Source: Psychrobacter sp. BI730 (GTDB lineage: Bacteria > Pseudomonadota > Gammaproteobacteria > Pseudomonadales > Moraxellaceae). Taken from it: a stretch of 64,000 bases of DNA. Shown piece by piece: positions 28,876 through 39,523 of the stretch. Below the pieces are notes generated by a model. It was given only the letters and a program-made list of their open reading frames with translations. It was not told where the DNA came from and ran no database searches. The stretch is taken from contig NZ_JAATTV010000004.1 in assembly GCF_013414195.1 (NCBI RefSeq), forward strand, positions 1 to 64,000, given 5' to 3'. Every line of letters begins with the position of its first letter. Position 1 is the first letter of the stretch. Both the position numbers and the translations under genes were made by a program.

Positions 28876-29265
28876 TTAAGCCATCGTCGTCATTGATTTG
28901 ATACGAGTATACAACTCTTTTTGCTCTGCGCTTGGACGTGCAGTCTGTACGGCCATCAACTGTGACATATCACCTTCGACACGGATTTTGCCACTCATAA
29001 ACGCACCCATGATTTGATTGGTATCAAAATCAGTGATGATAGACTGTAGGATATCGCGATCTAGTAGCAGCGTCGTCGTTGCATTATCGTTTAAGCCGCG
29101 ATGCAGCAAACCATTTGCAAAATTGGCTTCGATAGTTTTATCAGCTTCAGCCACTTTTAAGTTGACGACCATATTGGCAAGTACTGGTGGTAAATTTAAC
29201 TCACCTGCTTCGTTGCCCATTTTTTCTACTTGCTCAAACCATTCATCTGTCAAAAAAACTGCCAT
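28876..29265 (-). CDS. SCP2 sterol-binding-domain-like protein
   Basis: 129 residues. The latter half reads TTTLLLDRDILQSIITDF...QIMGAFMSGKIRVEGDMSQLM, which matches the C-terminal pattern of SCP2-type lipid-binding domains (a strand, a helix, then GKI.V.GD...). There is no signal peptide, so it is cytoplasmic. In bacteria such proteins are thought to bind fatty acyl or other lipid ligands, and the ligand here is unknown. AAGGAT lies upstream of the ATG. It is a single gene closed by a shared terminator. Confidence 0.82.
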   Translation of the reverse strand: MAVFLTDEWFEQVEKMGNEAGELNLPPVLANMVVNLKVAEADKTIEANFANGLLHRGLNDNATTTLLLDRDILQSIITDFDTNQIMGAFMSGKIRVEGDMSQLMAVQTARPSAEQKELYTRIKSMTTMA

Positions 29266-30131
29266 ATTATATTATCCTTAATTGATATTCTGTCAGACCA
29301 ATATCCCTTGAGGCACTCTTGGCCTAACTATTAGAATTATTAAAATGATTGCTATCAATAGACCTATGCAATACATAGCCATTAATGACGTTCAGCCTCA
29401 TTATAAAGGGCGACTTGATAAGAAGTAAAACCTATTTATCGGCTCAGCAATGTTATTGTTACAAAAATTCTTTGCAGGCCTACGCTTATGTCTAGCGAGC
29501 GCTTCCCCTAGTCAATTAAAACGAGCATCTAGAATAGTGACAAAATTGTGTATAAAATAGAGGAGTAGCACAGCAATAATAAGTTGCTCGCTAACATTTA
29601 TACCAAAGAGTTTGTATTTTGGCGCATAGTTCTGATGATATTTAATTAGGATTGCGTTACAATACCCTTAAACAGAGTCGGGAGTTTTAACCAAACATTA
29701 CATAATCGTGTTTTTTGTCAGCCGCCGCTAGCATACATCTATGGTCAATGCGTTTTAATAGCCCTATAGATATGGGTATCTATCTTCATTAGTACAGATT
29801 TTTTCGTAATAATTAAGATACATATTTAGCCTTATGAGATGTTTGATGCTCAAAACGGCGCGTCTTCTTATTTACCTTGATGATCTATTAACAATCCTAC
29901 TATCGATTGACCTTAAGTAAGGTGTACGAAATGCCTATTTCTATTTATTAGTATTAACTAATAGACAGTAAGGGCCTAAATCGATAGTTAATGACGTCAT
30001 TGCGCTAAATAAGCCAAAAAACAACATGTGTTGGCGCTAGTATAAATACAAATTTGAGAGTATTTATAGTGCAGACAACATAGATTGTTGGTTAATTCTG
30101 TTGATAATTCGGGCTGTAAAGGAATCATCCA
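29266..30131. other. 866-bp gap upstream of ccoN
   Basis: AT-rich, no convincing open frame and no RNA motif recognised. It contains a perfect 10-bp palindrome ATGACGTCAT (29991-30000), and an inverted TTAGT/ACTAA motif near 29947-29960. Anaerobic (FNR/Anr) control would be expected for ccoNOQP, but I found no good TTGAT-N4-ATCAA box by eye. Confidence 0.4.
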
Positions 30132-31613
30132 ATGAGTTTACAAAACACAGCAGTCGCCCCAGTTGACCGTGAGTATGAAATTACTGTCGTAAGATTTTTT
30201 ACGATCATGGCTGTCGTTTGGGGCATCGTCGGCATGAGTCTTGGTGTGTTCATTGCTTCACAGTTAGCATGGCCAGCACTCAACTTTGACATTCCATGGC
30301 TGACCTTTAGTCGTTTAAGACCACTGCATACCAATGCGGTGATTTTTGCGTTCGGTGGCTCTGCCCTGTTCGCAACGTCTTACTACATCGTTCAGCGTAC
30401 CTGTAAGACGCGTTTATTTGCGCCATATTTGGCTTGGTTTACCTTTTGGGGTTGGCAAGCGGTTATCGTATCCGCTGTTATTACCCTTCCTCTAGGTTTG
30501 ACCTCAACTAAAGAATACGCTGAGCTTGAGTGGCCGATCGATATTCTAATTGCCTTGGTATGGATCTCTTATGCCATTGTATTTTTTGGTACGCTCATCA
30601 AACGTAAAACCTCACATATCTATGTGGCTAACTGGTTCTTTGCCGCTTTCATCATTACGATTGCACTACTACACATCGTAAACAGCATGGCGATTCCAGT
30701 TAGCGCGTTCAAATCTTATTCGCTATTTGGCGGTGCAACTGATGCGATGGTGCAGTGGTGGTACGGGCATAATGCGGTAGGTTTTTACTTAACGGCAGCC
30801 TTCCTTGGAATGATGTATTATTTCGTTCCTGTACAGATTGGTCGTCCTATCTATTCTTATCGTTTGTCTATCGTTCACTTTTGGGCATTGATTGCTTCAT
30901 ATATGTGGGCTGGTGGTCACCATTTGCATTATTCAGCGCTTCCTGATTGGACGCAGTCTCTTGCTATGGTCTTCTCAATCATCCTATTCGCACCATCTTG
31001 GGGTGGTATGATTAACGGTGTACTAACGCTATCAGGTAGTTGGGATAAGCTGCGTACCGATCCGATCATTCGCTTTATGATTGTTGCATTGTCGTTCTAC
31101 GCGATGTCGACGTTTGAAGGCCCAATGATGTCTATCAAAACAGTGAATGCGCTATCGCATAACACTGACTGGACAGTTGGTCACGTACACTCAGGCGCAC
31201 TTGGCTGGGTTGGTATGATTACCATTGGTTCGCTATACGTACTGTTACCACGTATTTATAACAAACCGAAGATGTACTCTATCAGCTTAATCACCACGCA
31301 TTTTTGGCTAGCGACTGCAGGAACGATCTTCTATATCGTGTCTATGTGGATCTCAGGTATTGGCCAAGGCATGATGTGGCTTGCTACTAACCCAGACGGT
31401 ACTTTGGTATATAGCTTCGTTGATACTGTTGAATTCTCGCATTTCCCATATATTGGCCGTGCATTTGGTGGCTTCTTATATGTATCGGGTATGTTTGTAA
31501 TGGCTTATAACTGCTATAAAACACTCAAAATGCCAGAAGGTAAGCCTGTAGATGTCGCTGATCCAACGGATCATGAACCTAGTGTCGAAAAACCTTCGAC
31601 AGCTAACGTATAA
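30132..31613 (+). CDS. ccoN: cbb3-type cytochrome c oxidase subunit I
   Basis: The catalytic heme-copper subunit of the high-affinity cbb3 terminal oxidase, which reduces O2 to water and pumps protons. It has 12 or so membrane segments. [14 protein letters not shown] carries a heme-ligand His. YGHNAVGF (His near 214) and GGHHLHYS (His pair near 262) are copper-B ligands. The C-terminal region includes HVHSGALGW. At 493 residues it is full length. AAAGGA precedes the ATG. It is first of ccoNOQP, and ccoO follows 9 bp later. Confidence 0.97.
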   Translation: MSLQNTAVAPVDREYEITVVRFFTIMAVVWGIVGMSLGVFIASQLAWPALNFDIPWLTFSRLRPLHTNAVIFAFGGSALFATSYYIVQRTCKTRLFAPYLAWFTFWGWQAVIVSAVITLPLGLTSTKEYAELEWPIDILIALVWISYAIVFFGTLIKRKTSHIYVANWFFAAFIITIALLHIVNSMAIPVSAFKSYSLFGGATDAMVQWWYGHNAVGFYLTAAFLGMMYYFVPVQIGRPIYSYRLSIVHFWALIASYMWAGGHHLHYSALPDWTQSLAMVFSIILFAPSWGGMINGVLTLSGSWDKLRTDPIIRFMIVALSFYAMSTFEGPMMSIKTVNALSHNTDWTVGHVHSGALGWVGMITIGSLYVLLPRIYNKPKMYSISLITTHFWLATAGTIFYIVSMWISGIGQGMMWLATNPDGTLVYSFVDTVEFSHFPYIGRAFGGFLYVSGMFVMAYNCYKTLKMPEGKPVDVADPTDHEPSVEKPSTANV

Positions 31614-31622
31614 GGAGCGATC

Positions 31623-32261
31623 ATGGCTGGTATACCGCATGAAATTATTGAAAAAAATACAGGCTTGTTAGTCATTGGTATCGTGATTGCTATTAGTTTT
31701 GCAACGCTAGTTGAAATCGTGCCATTGATCTATGACAACAAGGGTCCTGAAGAAGGTGGGGTGAACGCTCCCCTTCCTGCCATGGAGCCTTGGACAGCGC
31801 TTGAATTTGAAGGTCGTGATATTTATATCCGTGAAGGATGTCACGTTTGTCATACTCAAATGGTTCGCCCATTACGTGCAGAAGTTGAACGTTATGGACC
31901 ATATTCACGTGCCGCCGAGTCGACGTGGGATCATCCATTCTTATGGGGATCGAAACGTACTGGACCAGATTTAGCACGTGTTGGTGGCCGTTATTCTGAA
32001 GATTGGCAAAAGCAACATTTGATCAATCCACGTTCGCTAGTGCCTGAATCAGTTATGCCAGGTTTCCCTTGGTTGGCGACTAACGAAGTAGATGGCGAAA
32101 ACATTCAAGCTAAAATGCGTCTATTCCGCGATCGCTTCGGTGTTCCTTATACTGAAGAAGACATTGAAGGCGCTCCAGATGCAGTGCTTGGCGCTACTGA
32201 GCTTGACGCTTTGGTCGCCTATCTACAGCAGTTAGGTACCGCAATGGAAGGACAGCGCTAA
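31623..32261 (+). CDS. ccoO: cbb3-type cytochrome c oxidase subunit II (monoheme)
   Basis: A membrane-anchored monoheme c subunit that passes electrons to CcoN. One N-terminal transmembrane segment (about 14-35) is followed by a periplasmic domain with the heme site CHVCH (C73, C76, H77) in [13 protein letters not shown], then the [12 protein letters not shown] signature of CcoO. AAGGAG lies directly upstream. Its TAA overlaps the ATG of ccoQ by one base, so the two are translationally coupled. Confidence 0.97.
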   Translation: MAGIPHEIIEKNTGLLVIGIVIAISFATLVEIVPLIYDNKGPEEGGVNAPLPAMEPWTALEFEGRDIYIREGCHVCHTQMVRPLRAEVERYGPYSRAAESTWDHPFLWGSKRTGPDLARVGGRYSEDWQKQHLINPRSLVPESVMPGFPWLATNEVDGENIQAKMRLFRDRFGVPYTEEDIEGAPDAVLGATELDALVAYLQQLGTAMEGQR

Positions 32262-32440
32262 TGGGTATTGGTGAATTACAAACAATTGCGACCGTTTCTG
32301 CCTTTATTGCCTTTGTAGGCGTTGCATGGTGGGCGTATTCGCCAAAAAACAAAAAACGCTTCGAAGAAGATGCACAACTTGCGCTTGATGACGAGGATAT
32401 AAAATCTCTGTCTGAAGAGCAGCGCAATAAGGATAAATGA
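32261..32440 (+). CDS. ccoQ: cbb3-type oxidase small subunit
   Basis: A 59-residue single-pass protein: [15 protein letters not shown] then a hydrophobic segment ending AWWAYSPKNKKRFEEDA, the standard CcoQ pattern, and a charged tail. CcoQ stabilises the oxidase complex. It starts in the overlap with the ccoO stop and ends in ATGA shared with ccoP, so it sits between them with overlaps at both ends. Confidence 0.93.
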   Translation: MGIGELQTIATVSAFIAFVGVAWWAYSPKNKKRFEEDAQLALDDEDIKSLSEEQRNKDK

Positions 32441-33588
32441 TGACATTTTTTTGGAGTTCTTGGATCACGCTAATCAGTTTCGGTTGCTGGCTTTTTATTC
32501 TTGGCGTTCTGCTGTTTGTACTAAAATACAAACCAGACGTTGAGGAAGACGGTACTACTGGTCATGAATACGATGGTATCCGAGAATACGACAAACCACT
32601 TCCTAAATGGTGGTTGGTGATATTTTTTGGTTCAATCGTTTGGGGTGTCGCATACTGGGTATTCTTTCCAGCTATGTTCCCAGCACATTGGAACGGTATA
32701 GCCACCGTAGAAGTTGACGGTGAAACTGTACCGTGGACCTCTAAAAACGAGTTGTTCAGTGAGCTTGAAAGCAACAACAAAGTATTTACCGACAACTTTG
32801 AAAAAAGCATTCTGGTAAAAGCAGATGCTGCAGGTGCGACTGCGACACTTGGTACGCTAAACGAGTTACAAGCGACCATGCGTCGTAGCGAAAACCCACC
32901 AGCAGATCTACAGACTAAAATTGACGAAAAGGTTGCAGAACTTGCTCCTTATGTCGAAAAACTGTCTGAAAACCCGAATGCTTTAAAAGTTGGTAGCCGC
33001 TTGTTCTTACAAAACTGTTCTGTATGTCATGGCTCTAACGCTAAAGGTGCGACAGGCTACCCTAACCTAACAGACAATGATTGGTTATATGGCGGCGAAG
33101 CTAGCAACATTCTGACCACGCTACACAATGGTCGTATCGGCGGTATGCCTGCTTGGCGTGATCAGATCGGCGAAGACGGTGTACGTGCAGCTTCTGAATA
33201 TGTATTGTCACTATCTCCAAACAACGGTAGTAAGAGTAACGGTGAACTTGATCAAACTTTGGTTAATCAAGGCGAAGCTATCTTTAAGCAGCAGTGTGCA
33301 CTTTGTCACTCTGAAAGCGGTAAAGGTATGATTTCAGCAGGTGCACCGAACTTGACTGACAATATCTGGTTATATGGCGGTGAGCGTGAGACTGTACGTA
33401 ATACATTACGTTATGGCCGTGCTGGCGTTATGCCTCAGTGGGAAACTAAGCTAGGTAACGAGCGTATCATGCTACTTGCTGCTTATATCTACTCACTATC
33501 AGATAAAACAGGCAAATCACCTGAAGCAGCACCGGTTAATGCTGCAGCTACTCAGCCTGTAGCAGCTGAAGAAGCAACTGCTAACTAA
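32437..33588 (+). CDS. ccoP: cbb3-type cytochrome c oxidase subunit III (diheme)
   Basis: The diheme c subunit that accepts electrons from the cytochrome c pool. It has an N-terminal hydrophobic segment (about 3-28), LPKWWLVIFFGSIVWGVAYW (second membrane segment), then two class I c-type domains with CSVCH (C194-H198) and CALCH (C287-H291). Each is followed by PNLTDN.WLYGG. The start overlaps ccoQ (ATGA). The ATG pair at 32437/32440 leaves the exact first residue open. AAGGAT is upstream. A terminator at 33627-33658 ends the operon. Confidence 0.97.
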   Translation: MMTFFWSSWITLISFGCWLFILGVLLFVLKYKPDVEEDGTTGHEYDGIREYDKPLPKWWLVIFFGSIVWGVAYWVFFPAMFPAHWNGIATVEVDGETVPWTSKNELFSELESNNKVFTDNFEKSILVKADAAGATATLGTLNELQATMRRSENPPADLQTKIDEKVAELAPYVEKLSENPNALKVGSRLFLQNCSVCHGSNAKGATGYPNLTDNDWLYGGEASNILTTLHNGRIGGMPAWRDQIGEDGVRAASEYVLSLSPNNGSKSNGELDQTLVNQGEAIFKQQCALCHSESGKGMISAGAPNLTDNIWLYGGERETVRNTLRYGRAGVMPQWETKLGNERIMLLAAYIYSLSDKTGKSPEAAPVNAAATQPVAAEEATAN

Positions 33589-33626
33589 GACGTTGTTACT
33601 GTACTGAATATGGACGAGATTTAATG

Positions 33627-33658
33627 AAGGGAGAACTGTTATTGCAGTTCTCCCTTTT
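33627..33658 (+). terminator. Terminator after ccoP
   Basis: AAGGGAGAACTG (33627-33638) and CAGTTCTCCCTT (33645-33656) form a perfect 12-bp stem with a 6-nt loop, followed by a short T-run. Confidence 0.88.
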
Positions 33659-34105
33659 GCGTATAGTGGTATTGATTTTCATTTAGAAATGACAATGATG
33701 AGCGGCTATAAACACTAGAAAACGTTCTCATATATTCGTTGCTTTTTACGATTATCACCCCATTATTAGTAGGGAGAATGTTAGAATAGCTATTTTTTTA
33801 AATAGTCTATTGGTCATGGCTTTATATCGCTCTGACTCAATCATATAACACGATAGTCAACTTCATATAAATTAGATACAGGCTTGTTTAGTCTACTATT
33901 TGTAGTACCTTTGCTTGTATCAAGATTATGTTGAACCGACTATATTTACAATCGATCATTTGGTAAGCAGATTAGAAAGTTTTTTATCGAATTTTTTATC
34001 CGCTATTTACTGACATTGATAACATCATACACTCATATACCTCGACGCTAGAGGTGTTTGTTCATCATGCCAGCAGACTGATTCTTTTTTTAAAGAGGCA
34101 CGTTT
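33659..34105. other. 447-bp gap between ccoP and ccoG
   Basis: AT-rich with no gene or RNA motif recognised. A TTGATAACATCAT sequence near 34016-34028 resembles half-sites of an FNR-type box, but its spacer is one base short of consensus. ccoG probably has its own promoter, given the terminator before it. Confidence 0.35.
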
Positions 34106-35515
34106 ATGTCAGCACAACAACCCAATAAAATTCCTGTACAACAAGTCGATCTTGATGCAACCAAACATCGTGTACACCCAAGGTTTGTCACAGGTTTTTA
34201 TCAAAATATTCGTGTCATCACGATGTATGCTCTTTTGGCGGCTTTTTTACTTTTGCCATGGCTGCGCTATAATGATAGACAAGCGATATGGTTTGATGTG
34301 CCATCACAGCATTACTATATTTTTGGCATGACATTTTTGACGCAAGATTTTTATTTTATTGCTGCATTTGCCATTATTGCCGCGTTTACGCTGTTTATGG
34401 TGACGGTATATGCAGGACGCGTTTGGTGTGGTTACGCCTGTCCTCAAACGATATGGACGCATCTATACCAATATGTTGAAAAATGGGTGATTGGCGATCG
34501 TAATAAACGCATCAAGTTTGATAAAGCACCGTTAAGTGCGAGCAAAGTGTTCAAGCGCACAGTTGTCTATTCAATTTGGTTTTTGCTTTCTGTGATTACA
34601 GCAGCGACCTTTGTTAGTTATGTGGCAGGTACAGATTCTCTATATCATAGCTGGCAGTCAATAGGAGTGATTCCATTCCCTGATTGGCCAACATGGGTAT
34701 GGGTCTCAATGTTTATTTTCACCTTTGCTACTTATGCCAATGCAGGCTACATGCGTGAGCAGATGTGTGTACAGATTTGTCCTTATGGCCGCTTTCAGAG
34801 TGTGATGTTTGATAAAGACACATTGATCGTATCTTATGATTATGAACGCGGTGAGCCACGCGGTGCCCGTAAAAAAGGCACAAATCCAGAGCACCTGGGC
34901 GACTGCATTGAATGTACCATGTGTGTGCAGGTCTGCCCTACTGGTATCGATATTCGTGATGGTTTGCAAGTTGGCTGTATTCAGTGTGCGGCTTGTATTG
35001 ATGCTTGTAATGAAGTGATGGATAAGGTCGGTTATCCGCGTGGTCTGATTCGCTATACAACTGAACGTCAGCTAGCAGAAAAAGAGCCAAGCCGCGTACT
35101 GCGCCCACGATTATTTGCTTATTTGACGTTATTAGCTGTGCTATGTGGCGGTGTTATATATGCGTTAACCGATCGCGTGCCCTTAGAGATTGATATCCGC
35201 CGTGACCGTAATCAGTTGTCGTCTATCAATAATCAAGGCATGATCGAAAACAGCTATATCGTCAAGCTAACCAATAAGACGCAGGATGCTCATACCTACA
35301 CGATAACACTAGCACCGCAAAAAGGGTTGAGTTTAGAGCTGCGCTTTAATGATGTACCTTTAGAAGCTGGCGAAAGCTTCGATATGCCTGTCAGTATTTA
35401 TGGTGATCCTGATGTGATAGAGTTTGGCCAAACGCCTGTCACGCTAAATGTGAGCAGCGAAAATGGCAAGTATAAGGTAAGCAAACAAAATATCTTTACG
35501 ACCCAAGGTCAGTAA
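34106..35515 (+). CDS. ccoG: Cytochrome c oxidase accessory protein CcoG (FixG/RdxA)
   Basis: A membrane-bound iron-sulfur protein needed for cbb3 assembly, reported as a cupric reductase for copper delivery. It has about five hydrophobic segments. WCGYACPQTIW (C108, C112) is in the membrane region. Two ferredoxin-type clusters, CIECTMCVQVCPTGIDIRDG and CIQCAACIDACNEVM, lie near residues 270-310. A C-terminal Ig-like periplasmic domain (about 360-469) follows. The 469-residue length is normal. AAAGAGG precedes the ATG, and fixH follows. No ccoI or ccoS is in the window. Confidence 0.95.
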   Translation: MSAQQPNKIPVQQVDLDATKHRVHPRFVTGFYQNIRVITMYALLAAFLLLPWLRYNDRQAIWFDVPSQHYYIFGMTFLTQDFYFIAAFAIIAAFTLFMVTVYAGRVWCGYACPQTIWTHLYQYVEKWVIGDRNKRIKFDKAPLSASKVFKRTVVYSIWFLLSVITAATFVSYVAGTDSLYHSWQSIGVIPFPDWPTWVWVSMFIFTFATYANAGYMREQMCVQICPYGRFQSVMFDKDTLIVSYDYERGEPRGARKKGTNPEHLGDCIECTMCVQVCPTGIDIRDGLQVGCIQCAACIDACNEVMDKVGYPRGLIRYTTERQLAEKEPSRVLRPRLFAYLTLLAVLCGGVIYALTDRVPLEIDIRRDRNQLSSINNQGMIENSYIVKLTNKTQDAHTYTITLAPQKGLSLELRFNDVPLEAGESFDMPVSIYGDPDVIEFGQTPVTLNVSSENGKYKVSKQNIFTTQGQ

Positions 35516-35733
35516 ATCATTAGCAGACCTATTGTTTAATTTCATATATATCATTCGGTCGTCTTTAGCTAGTGCAACAAGGTAAATAGCCAATTGTTCT
35601 AGCTAAAGACTATCGGATAAATGTTTTATCATTAAACTGGTAGCGCTTAGCCGCCAAATTATCCGTTGATACCATTTATAGATATCTAATGAGCAGCTAT
35701 CTATTAAATGTGTATCTGATGCATAGGTATTTT

Positions 35734-36315
35734 ATGTCTACTCCAGCACCGAACTTTAAACATCAAGATAAGCAGCCATGGTATAAAAATTACATGGTCG
35801 TTATCTTTGTGATTGGCATGCCTGCTGCGGTCGTGATCGCTTGTATTTGGTTTGTTTATTACTCTTACCAGATCCGTGATAGCGTGGTACGTGACGACTG
35901 GTATATGGATGGCAAAACGCTCTATCACGATGTCTCTCGTGACAAGCTCACGTATGATTTAGACTTGCATGGACAAATGCAGTTTGCAGAAAATGGCGAT
36001 ATTGTGTTTTATCTCAATTACCCTGAAAAAAGCGTTCAATCAGGCAAGCTGTTAAATGGTACGCCACTTACCTATCCTAATACGTTAGAGCTTTCTATTT
36101 CTCATGCAACGGATATCAAAAAAGACCGCGATGTTGTCCTTAAGCATGTTGAGGGCAATAAATACAGCGCACAAGTCGATATTGATTCGGTAAAAGCCAA
36201 GTATTACCTACAGGTTAGCAATGACGGTAAAGATGATTGGCGTATGCAAGATGTTGCAAAATTGCCTCGCTCAAAGATCAGCTTTGACCCACTACCCGTT
36301 TTTGCTAAAAGTTAA
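35734..36315 (+). CDS. fixH: FixH-family protein
   Basis: A single-pass inner-membrane protein of cbb3 oxidase assembly. After a short cytoplasmic part, MVVIFVIGMPAAVVIACIWFVYYS forms the transmembrane segment. The periplasmic domain has WYMDGKTLYHDVSRDK and a later beta-rich region. The frame extends to an ATG at 35689, but AGG lies about 6 nt before the ATG at 35734, and the N-terminus from there (MSTPAPNFKHQ) is more natural, giving 193 aa. It lies 218 bp after ccoG, consistent with the usual ccoGH order. A terminator follows. Confidence 0.88.
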   Translation: MSTPAPNFKHQDKQPWYKNYMVVIFVIGMPAAVVIACIWFVYYSYQIRDSVVRDDWYMDGKTLYHDVSRDKLTYDLDLHGQMQFAENGDIVFYLNYPEKSVQSGKLLNGTPLTYPNTLELSISHATDIKKDRDVVLKHVEGNKYSAQVDIDSVKAKYYLQVSNDGKDDWRMQDVAKLPRSKISFDPLPVFAKS

Positions 36316-36339
36316 TGCTGTTATTAGCATCCAGACATA

Positions 36340-36377
36340 AAAAAACCAGCCACTCGTCAGAGATCGGCTGGTTTTTT
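36340..36377. terminator. Terminator between convergent fixH and ttcA
   Basis: AAAAAACCAGCC (36340-36351) and GGCTGGTTTTTT (36366-36377) form a perfect 12-bp stem with a 14-nt loop and T-runs on both strands, so it can serve both genes. Confidence 0.88.
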
Positions 36378-36440
36378 TGAGCTATTTAGTATTCTACTAA
36401 TTAATAGGTACTATTTAATCTCGTACTAATTTATAAACTA

Positions 36441-37610
36441 CTAAATCACTGGGTTAATCGTTGGGATTTTCTGTGCTTTACGCTCGTTTTGTACGGCTTT
36501 ATCCGTCTCTGTTGAATAAGGCTTATCACTAGCGAACTTAGGATTGAACGTTTGCGTCCTTGGTGATACAGGCAAACCAATCTCAGCCAAACTCTCTGTC
36601 TGCCCGGCTTGAATATTGTCGCCTTCAAATAAACGCTCATCATTATCACGATCAAGACTGAGTGTTTCAAAATCAAAAAGCTCACGATCAGCTAATTGCG
36701 ATGGCGCAACGTTTTGCATGGCCTTAAAGATAGAAGCCAAACGCTGCGGATGAGCGTCATCCCATTCACGCAGCATATCGTTGATAATAGCACGCTGTAG
36801 ATTAGTCTGGCTGCCACACAGATTACAAGGAATGATTGGGAATTCCTTTAATTTGGCGTACTCAATAATGTCTTTTTCTTCGACATAGGCCAATGGGCGA
36901 ATCAGCATATTTTGCTTGTCATCACTCAGTAGCTTGGGCGGCATGGATTTGAGCGCACCACCATGGAATAAGTTCAAAAAGAAGGTCGCCAGCATATCAT
37001 CACGATGATGGCCAAGGGCAATTTTAGTCGCACCAATTTGTTTGGCAAAGCCATATAGTGAGCCGCGGCGTAGACGTGAGCATGCAGAGCAATAAGTCTT
37101 GCCTTCTGGCACCACGCTTTTGACGATGCTATAGGTGTCTTTTTCTAAAATATAGTGAGCGATGCCCTGCTCGTTTAGATACGCAGGTAAAATGTCTTCT
37201 GGATAGCCTGGCTGCTTCTGGTCTAGATTGACCGCAACGATATCAAAATGAATCGGTGCAATGCGTTTTAGCAGTAATAAAATATCAAGTAAGGTATAGC
37301 TGTCTTTACCACCCGAAACACAGACCATCACCACATCGCCATCTTCAATCATATTAAAATCGCGGATTGCCCAAGAAACTTGGCGACGCAGCTTCTTTTG
37401 TAGTTTACGAAAGTACGCTGATTCGGTAGGTGCTTGCGCATCGGCAAACTGCTCGTCAATCATGTCCTCATCACTGCCATCTTCAGAGACGTCATCGTAC
37501 TCTCTACTATCAGTATCGGTGTCTAAAGCCTGACTATCAAAGCTCATTGCATCCGATACATCATCAGCTTGAGAAGGAATATTTGGCGTAAATAAGGTTG
37601 CTGCGGTCAT
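36441..37610 (-). CDS. ttcA: tRNA 2-thiocytidine(32) synthetase TtcA
   Basis: Forms 2-thiocytidine at tRNA position 32 using an ATP-PP-loop and an iron-sulfur cluster. The PP-loop SGGKDS is at 99-104. The CSAC (C174, C177) and CNLC (C262, C265) pairs match the cluster-binding and catalytic cysteines. SRLRRGSLY and GHHRDD are TtcA marks. At 389 residues it has an acidic N-terminal extension of about 60 and a C-terminal extension of about 60 compared with the roughly 310-residue E. coli form. The N-terminal part may be untranslated, since ATG 37547 is an alternative. Confidence 0.94.
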   Translation of the reverse strand: MTAATLFTPNIPSQADDVSDAMSFDSQALDTDTDSREYDDVSEDGSDEDMIDEQFADAQAPTESAYFRKLQKKLRRQVSWAIRDFNMIEDGDVVMVCVSGGKDSYTLLDILLLLKRIAPIHFDIVAVNLDQKQPGYPEDILPAYLNEQGIAHYILEKDTYSIVKSVVPEGKTYCSACSRLRRGSLYGFAKQIGATKIALGHHRDDMLATFFLNLFHGGALKSMPPKLLSDDKQNMLIRPLAYVEEKDIIEYAKLKEFPIIPCNLCGSQTNLQRAIINDMLREWDDAHPQRLASIFKAMQNVAPSQLADRELFDFETLSLDRDNDERLFEGDNIQAGQTESLAEIGLPVSPRTQTFNPKFASDKPYSTETDKAVQNERKAQKIPTINPVI

Positions 37611-37897
37611 AAGTTACTCAATATCTTTATAAGGGTGATTTTACTATAAAGCGATTTGCGATAAGGCTTTTAAAGCATTATCACCAATGTCAGGTGACTG
37701 ATACTTTAAAAGCTGCGATTATAACAAATATTGCTAACAGATTGAAAAGATGACAGTAATACCGACTTTATTTTATTACGATGCTGTTTAAATTTGCTTT
37801 GGCAGCTTAGTGACGGGTGATTGGTCGCTTCGTGGTTCTGTAGTAGACGTATTTTTGCTAAAATAGCCGTTTTCGTAAACCAATAATAGATATCACT

Positions 37898-38674
37898 ATG
37901 ACTAACGTTACTTTGCAAAACACCCCCAATCAAGTATCAGATGCTGATTTAGCTGCTCTTACCAAAAGCCAAAATGCGGTTGTCCTTTTATCTGGCGGTC
38001 TCGATTCGGTGACTTGCTTATATTGGGCAAAAGCACGCTATGCATCAGTGACAGCAGTCAGCTTTAACTATGGTCAGCGTCATAATAGTGAACTTGTGGC
38101 CGCAAAGACCATCGCTGAGACAGCAGGCGTCAATCATAGAATCATCGATATTGATATCGCACAACTGGGTGGTTCATCGCTAACAGATCACAGCATGATC
38201 GTGCCAGACGGTGATTCGGACAAATTCCCTAGCAAAAAGCGCGACGAAATCGATAACGACGCTATCCCAAATACCTATGTGCCTGCGCGCAACACTATCT
38301 TCTTATCATACGCGTTAGCAGTCGCCGAAGTCGCTGATGCCAATCATATCGTCATTGGTGTCAGCTCAGTTGACTATTCTGGCTACCCTGACTGTCGCCC
38401 AGAGTATATAGCTGCCTTTGAACATATGGCCAACCTTGCGACAAAAGCAGGCGTTACTGGACATCGCTTATCGATTCAAACGCCATTGCAGCAATTATCA
38501 AAAGCCCAAACTATTGAGCTTGGTCTGTCATTAGGTGTCGATTACGGCCAGACGATTTCTTGTTATCGTGCAGATGCCAATGGTCTTGCTTGCGGTGTTT
38601 GTGATAGCTGCGCATTGCGTCGTCAAGGCTTTGCCCAAGCTGGCGTAACCGACCCTACTCATTATCAGTCTTAA
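37898..38674 (+). CDS. queC: 7-cyano-7-deazaguanine synthase
   Basis: Converts 7-carboxy-7-deazaguanine to preQ0 with ATP and ammonia in queuosine biosynthesis. LSGGLDSVT (SGGLDS at 32-37) is the ATP-PP loop. The C-terminal C222, C232, C235 and C238 (in [10 protein letters not shown]) form the zinc site. The N-terminal 25 residues are longer than usual. A ribosome site is not evident. It is divergent from ttcA, with a 287-bp gap. No other que gene is adjacent. Confidence 0.96.
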   Translation: MTNVTLQNTPNQVSDADLAALTKSQNAVVLLSGGLDSVTCLYWAKARYASVTAVSFNYGQRHNSELVAAKTIAETAGVNHRIIDIDIAQLGGSSLTDHSMIVPDGDSDKFPSKKRDEIDNDAIPNTYVPARNTIFLSYALAVAEVADANHIVIGVSSVDYSGYPDCRPEYIAAFEHMANLATKAGVTGHRLSIQTPLQQLSKAQTIELGLSLGVDYGQTISCYRADANGLACGVCDSCALRRQGFAQAGVTDPTHYQS

Positions 38675-39018
38675 TTAATTTTAGTCAGTCCTATATAAGT
38701 TGGGTACGGTATCAGGCGCGCTTAGTCTACTACTTGTATTACGTCTACTCGCCTATCTTGTACCCAAACCATATAAAGCCGACTATGTATTAACGATAAA
38801 CGCTGCGTGGAATGACGATACCCATCAACATTCGCGCAACATTCGCTTGCATTAACACAGCACGTCGTTCTTGTATTCTAATCGACATACTTGCTATCGT
38901 ATGAACGATTATATTTATCGAAAGATGTACATGACGATATCGGTCACTCATATATTGATGAGTTGACTTTGCATTGAGAAAAAGATAAAAAATTGACGCT
39001 ACCCGTAAGAGGAAATTT
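38675..39018. other. 344-bp gap between queC and the small exported protein gene
   Basis: No gene recognised. A minus-strand open frame across 38790-39203 overlaps the next gene and looks like chance. An AGAGG site lies at 39008-39012 for the next gene. Confidence 0.4.
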
Positions 39019-39348
39019 ATGAAGTTTTTGCCAGTACTACCCCTAGCCTTAGCGGCCCTGTTTGCCTTGCCACAAGCTAACGCTGCTGACATTAAGCAAG
39101 ATAATATCAATTCATGTGTCAATGGCGCAGTCAAATATAAAGTCGCTGACAAAAGCAACGCAACCAAACTATGTAACTGTACTATTGGTGTGCGCAGCAA
39201 CATGACTATCGGTCAAATGTGGGAAATCGAAAGCTACGCACAAGATAAGAAAGACCCTTCTAACCTGCCATATGTGAAAGCGATGCAAAAAGATTTGCAG
39301 CAGTGCACCGTTGGTTTGGATTTGAAGAAGCCGCAAAAACCTGCTTAA
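39019..39348 (+). CDS. Small exported Cys-containing protein of unknown function
   Basis: 109 residues with a clear signal peptide (MKFLPVLPLALAALFALPQANA, cleavage after ANA about residue 22). The mature part has four Cys: one in NSCVNG, the pair in LCNCTIG and one in QQCTVG near the end, probably forming two disulfides in the periplasm. I do not recognise a named family. AAGAGG precedes the ATG, and a terminator follows at 39369-39396, so the gene stands alone. Confidence 0.75.
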   Translation: MKFLPVLPLALAALFALPQANAADIKQDNINSCVNGAVKYKVADKSNATKLCNCTIGVRSNMTIGQMWEIESYAQDKKDPSNLPYVKAMQKDLQQCTVGLDLKKPQKPA

Positions 39349-39368
39349 CTTCTAATCGTTTGATATAC

Positions 39369-39396
39369 AAAAGACTGGCTATTGCCAGTCTTTTTT
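39369..39396 (+). terminator. Terminator after the small exported protein
   Basis: AAAAGACTGGC and GCCAGTCTTTT form an 11-bp perfect stem with a 4-nt loop and a T-run. Confidence 0.88.
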
Positions 39397-39523
39397 GTTG
39401 CCAATGAATGGGCAAAGTGTAAAACTGATTATTTATTTCTACTAATCTGCCTATGATAAGAACACTATAAATAGAACCATCATTAAGCCAATACATATAA
39501 CTAAAACTAATAAGGATTTTACA

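Noticed and set aside
34016..34028. Possible FNR box TTGATAACATCAT upstream of ccoG
   Set aside because: The spacer is one base short and the second half-site is imperfect.
38790..39203. 137-codon minus-strand open frame
   Set aside because: It overlaps a gene with a clear signal peptide and ribosome site on the other strand.
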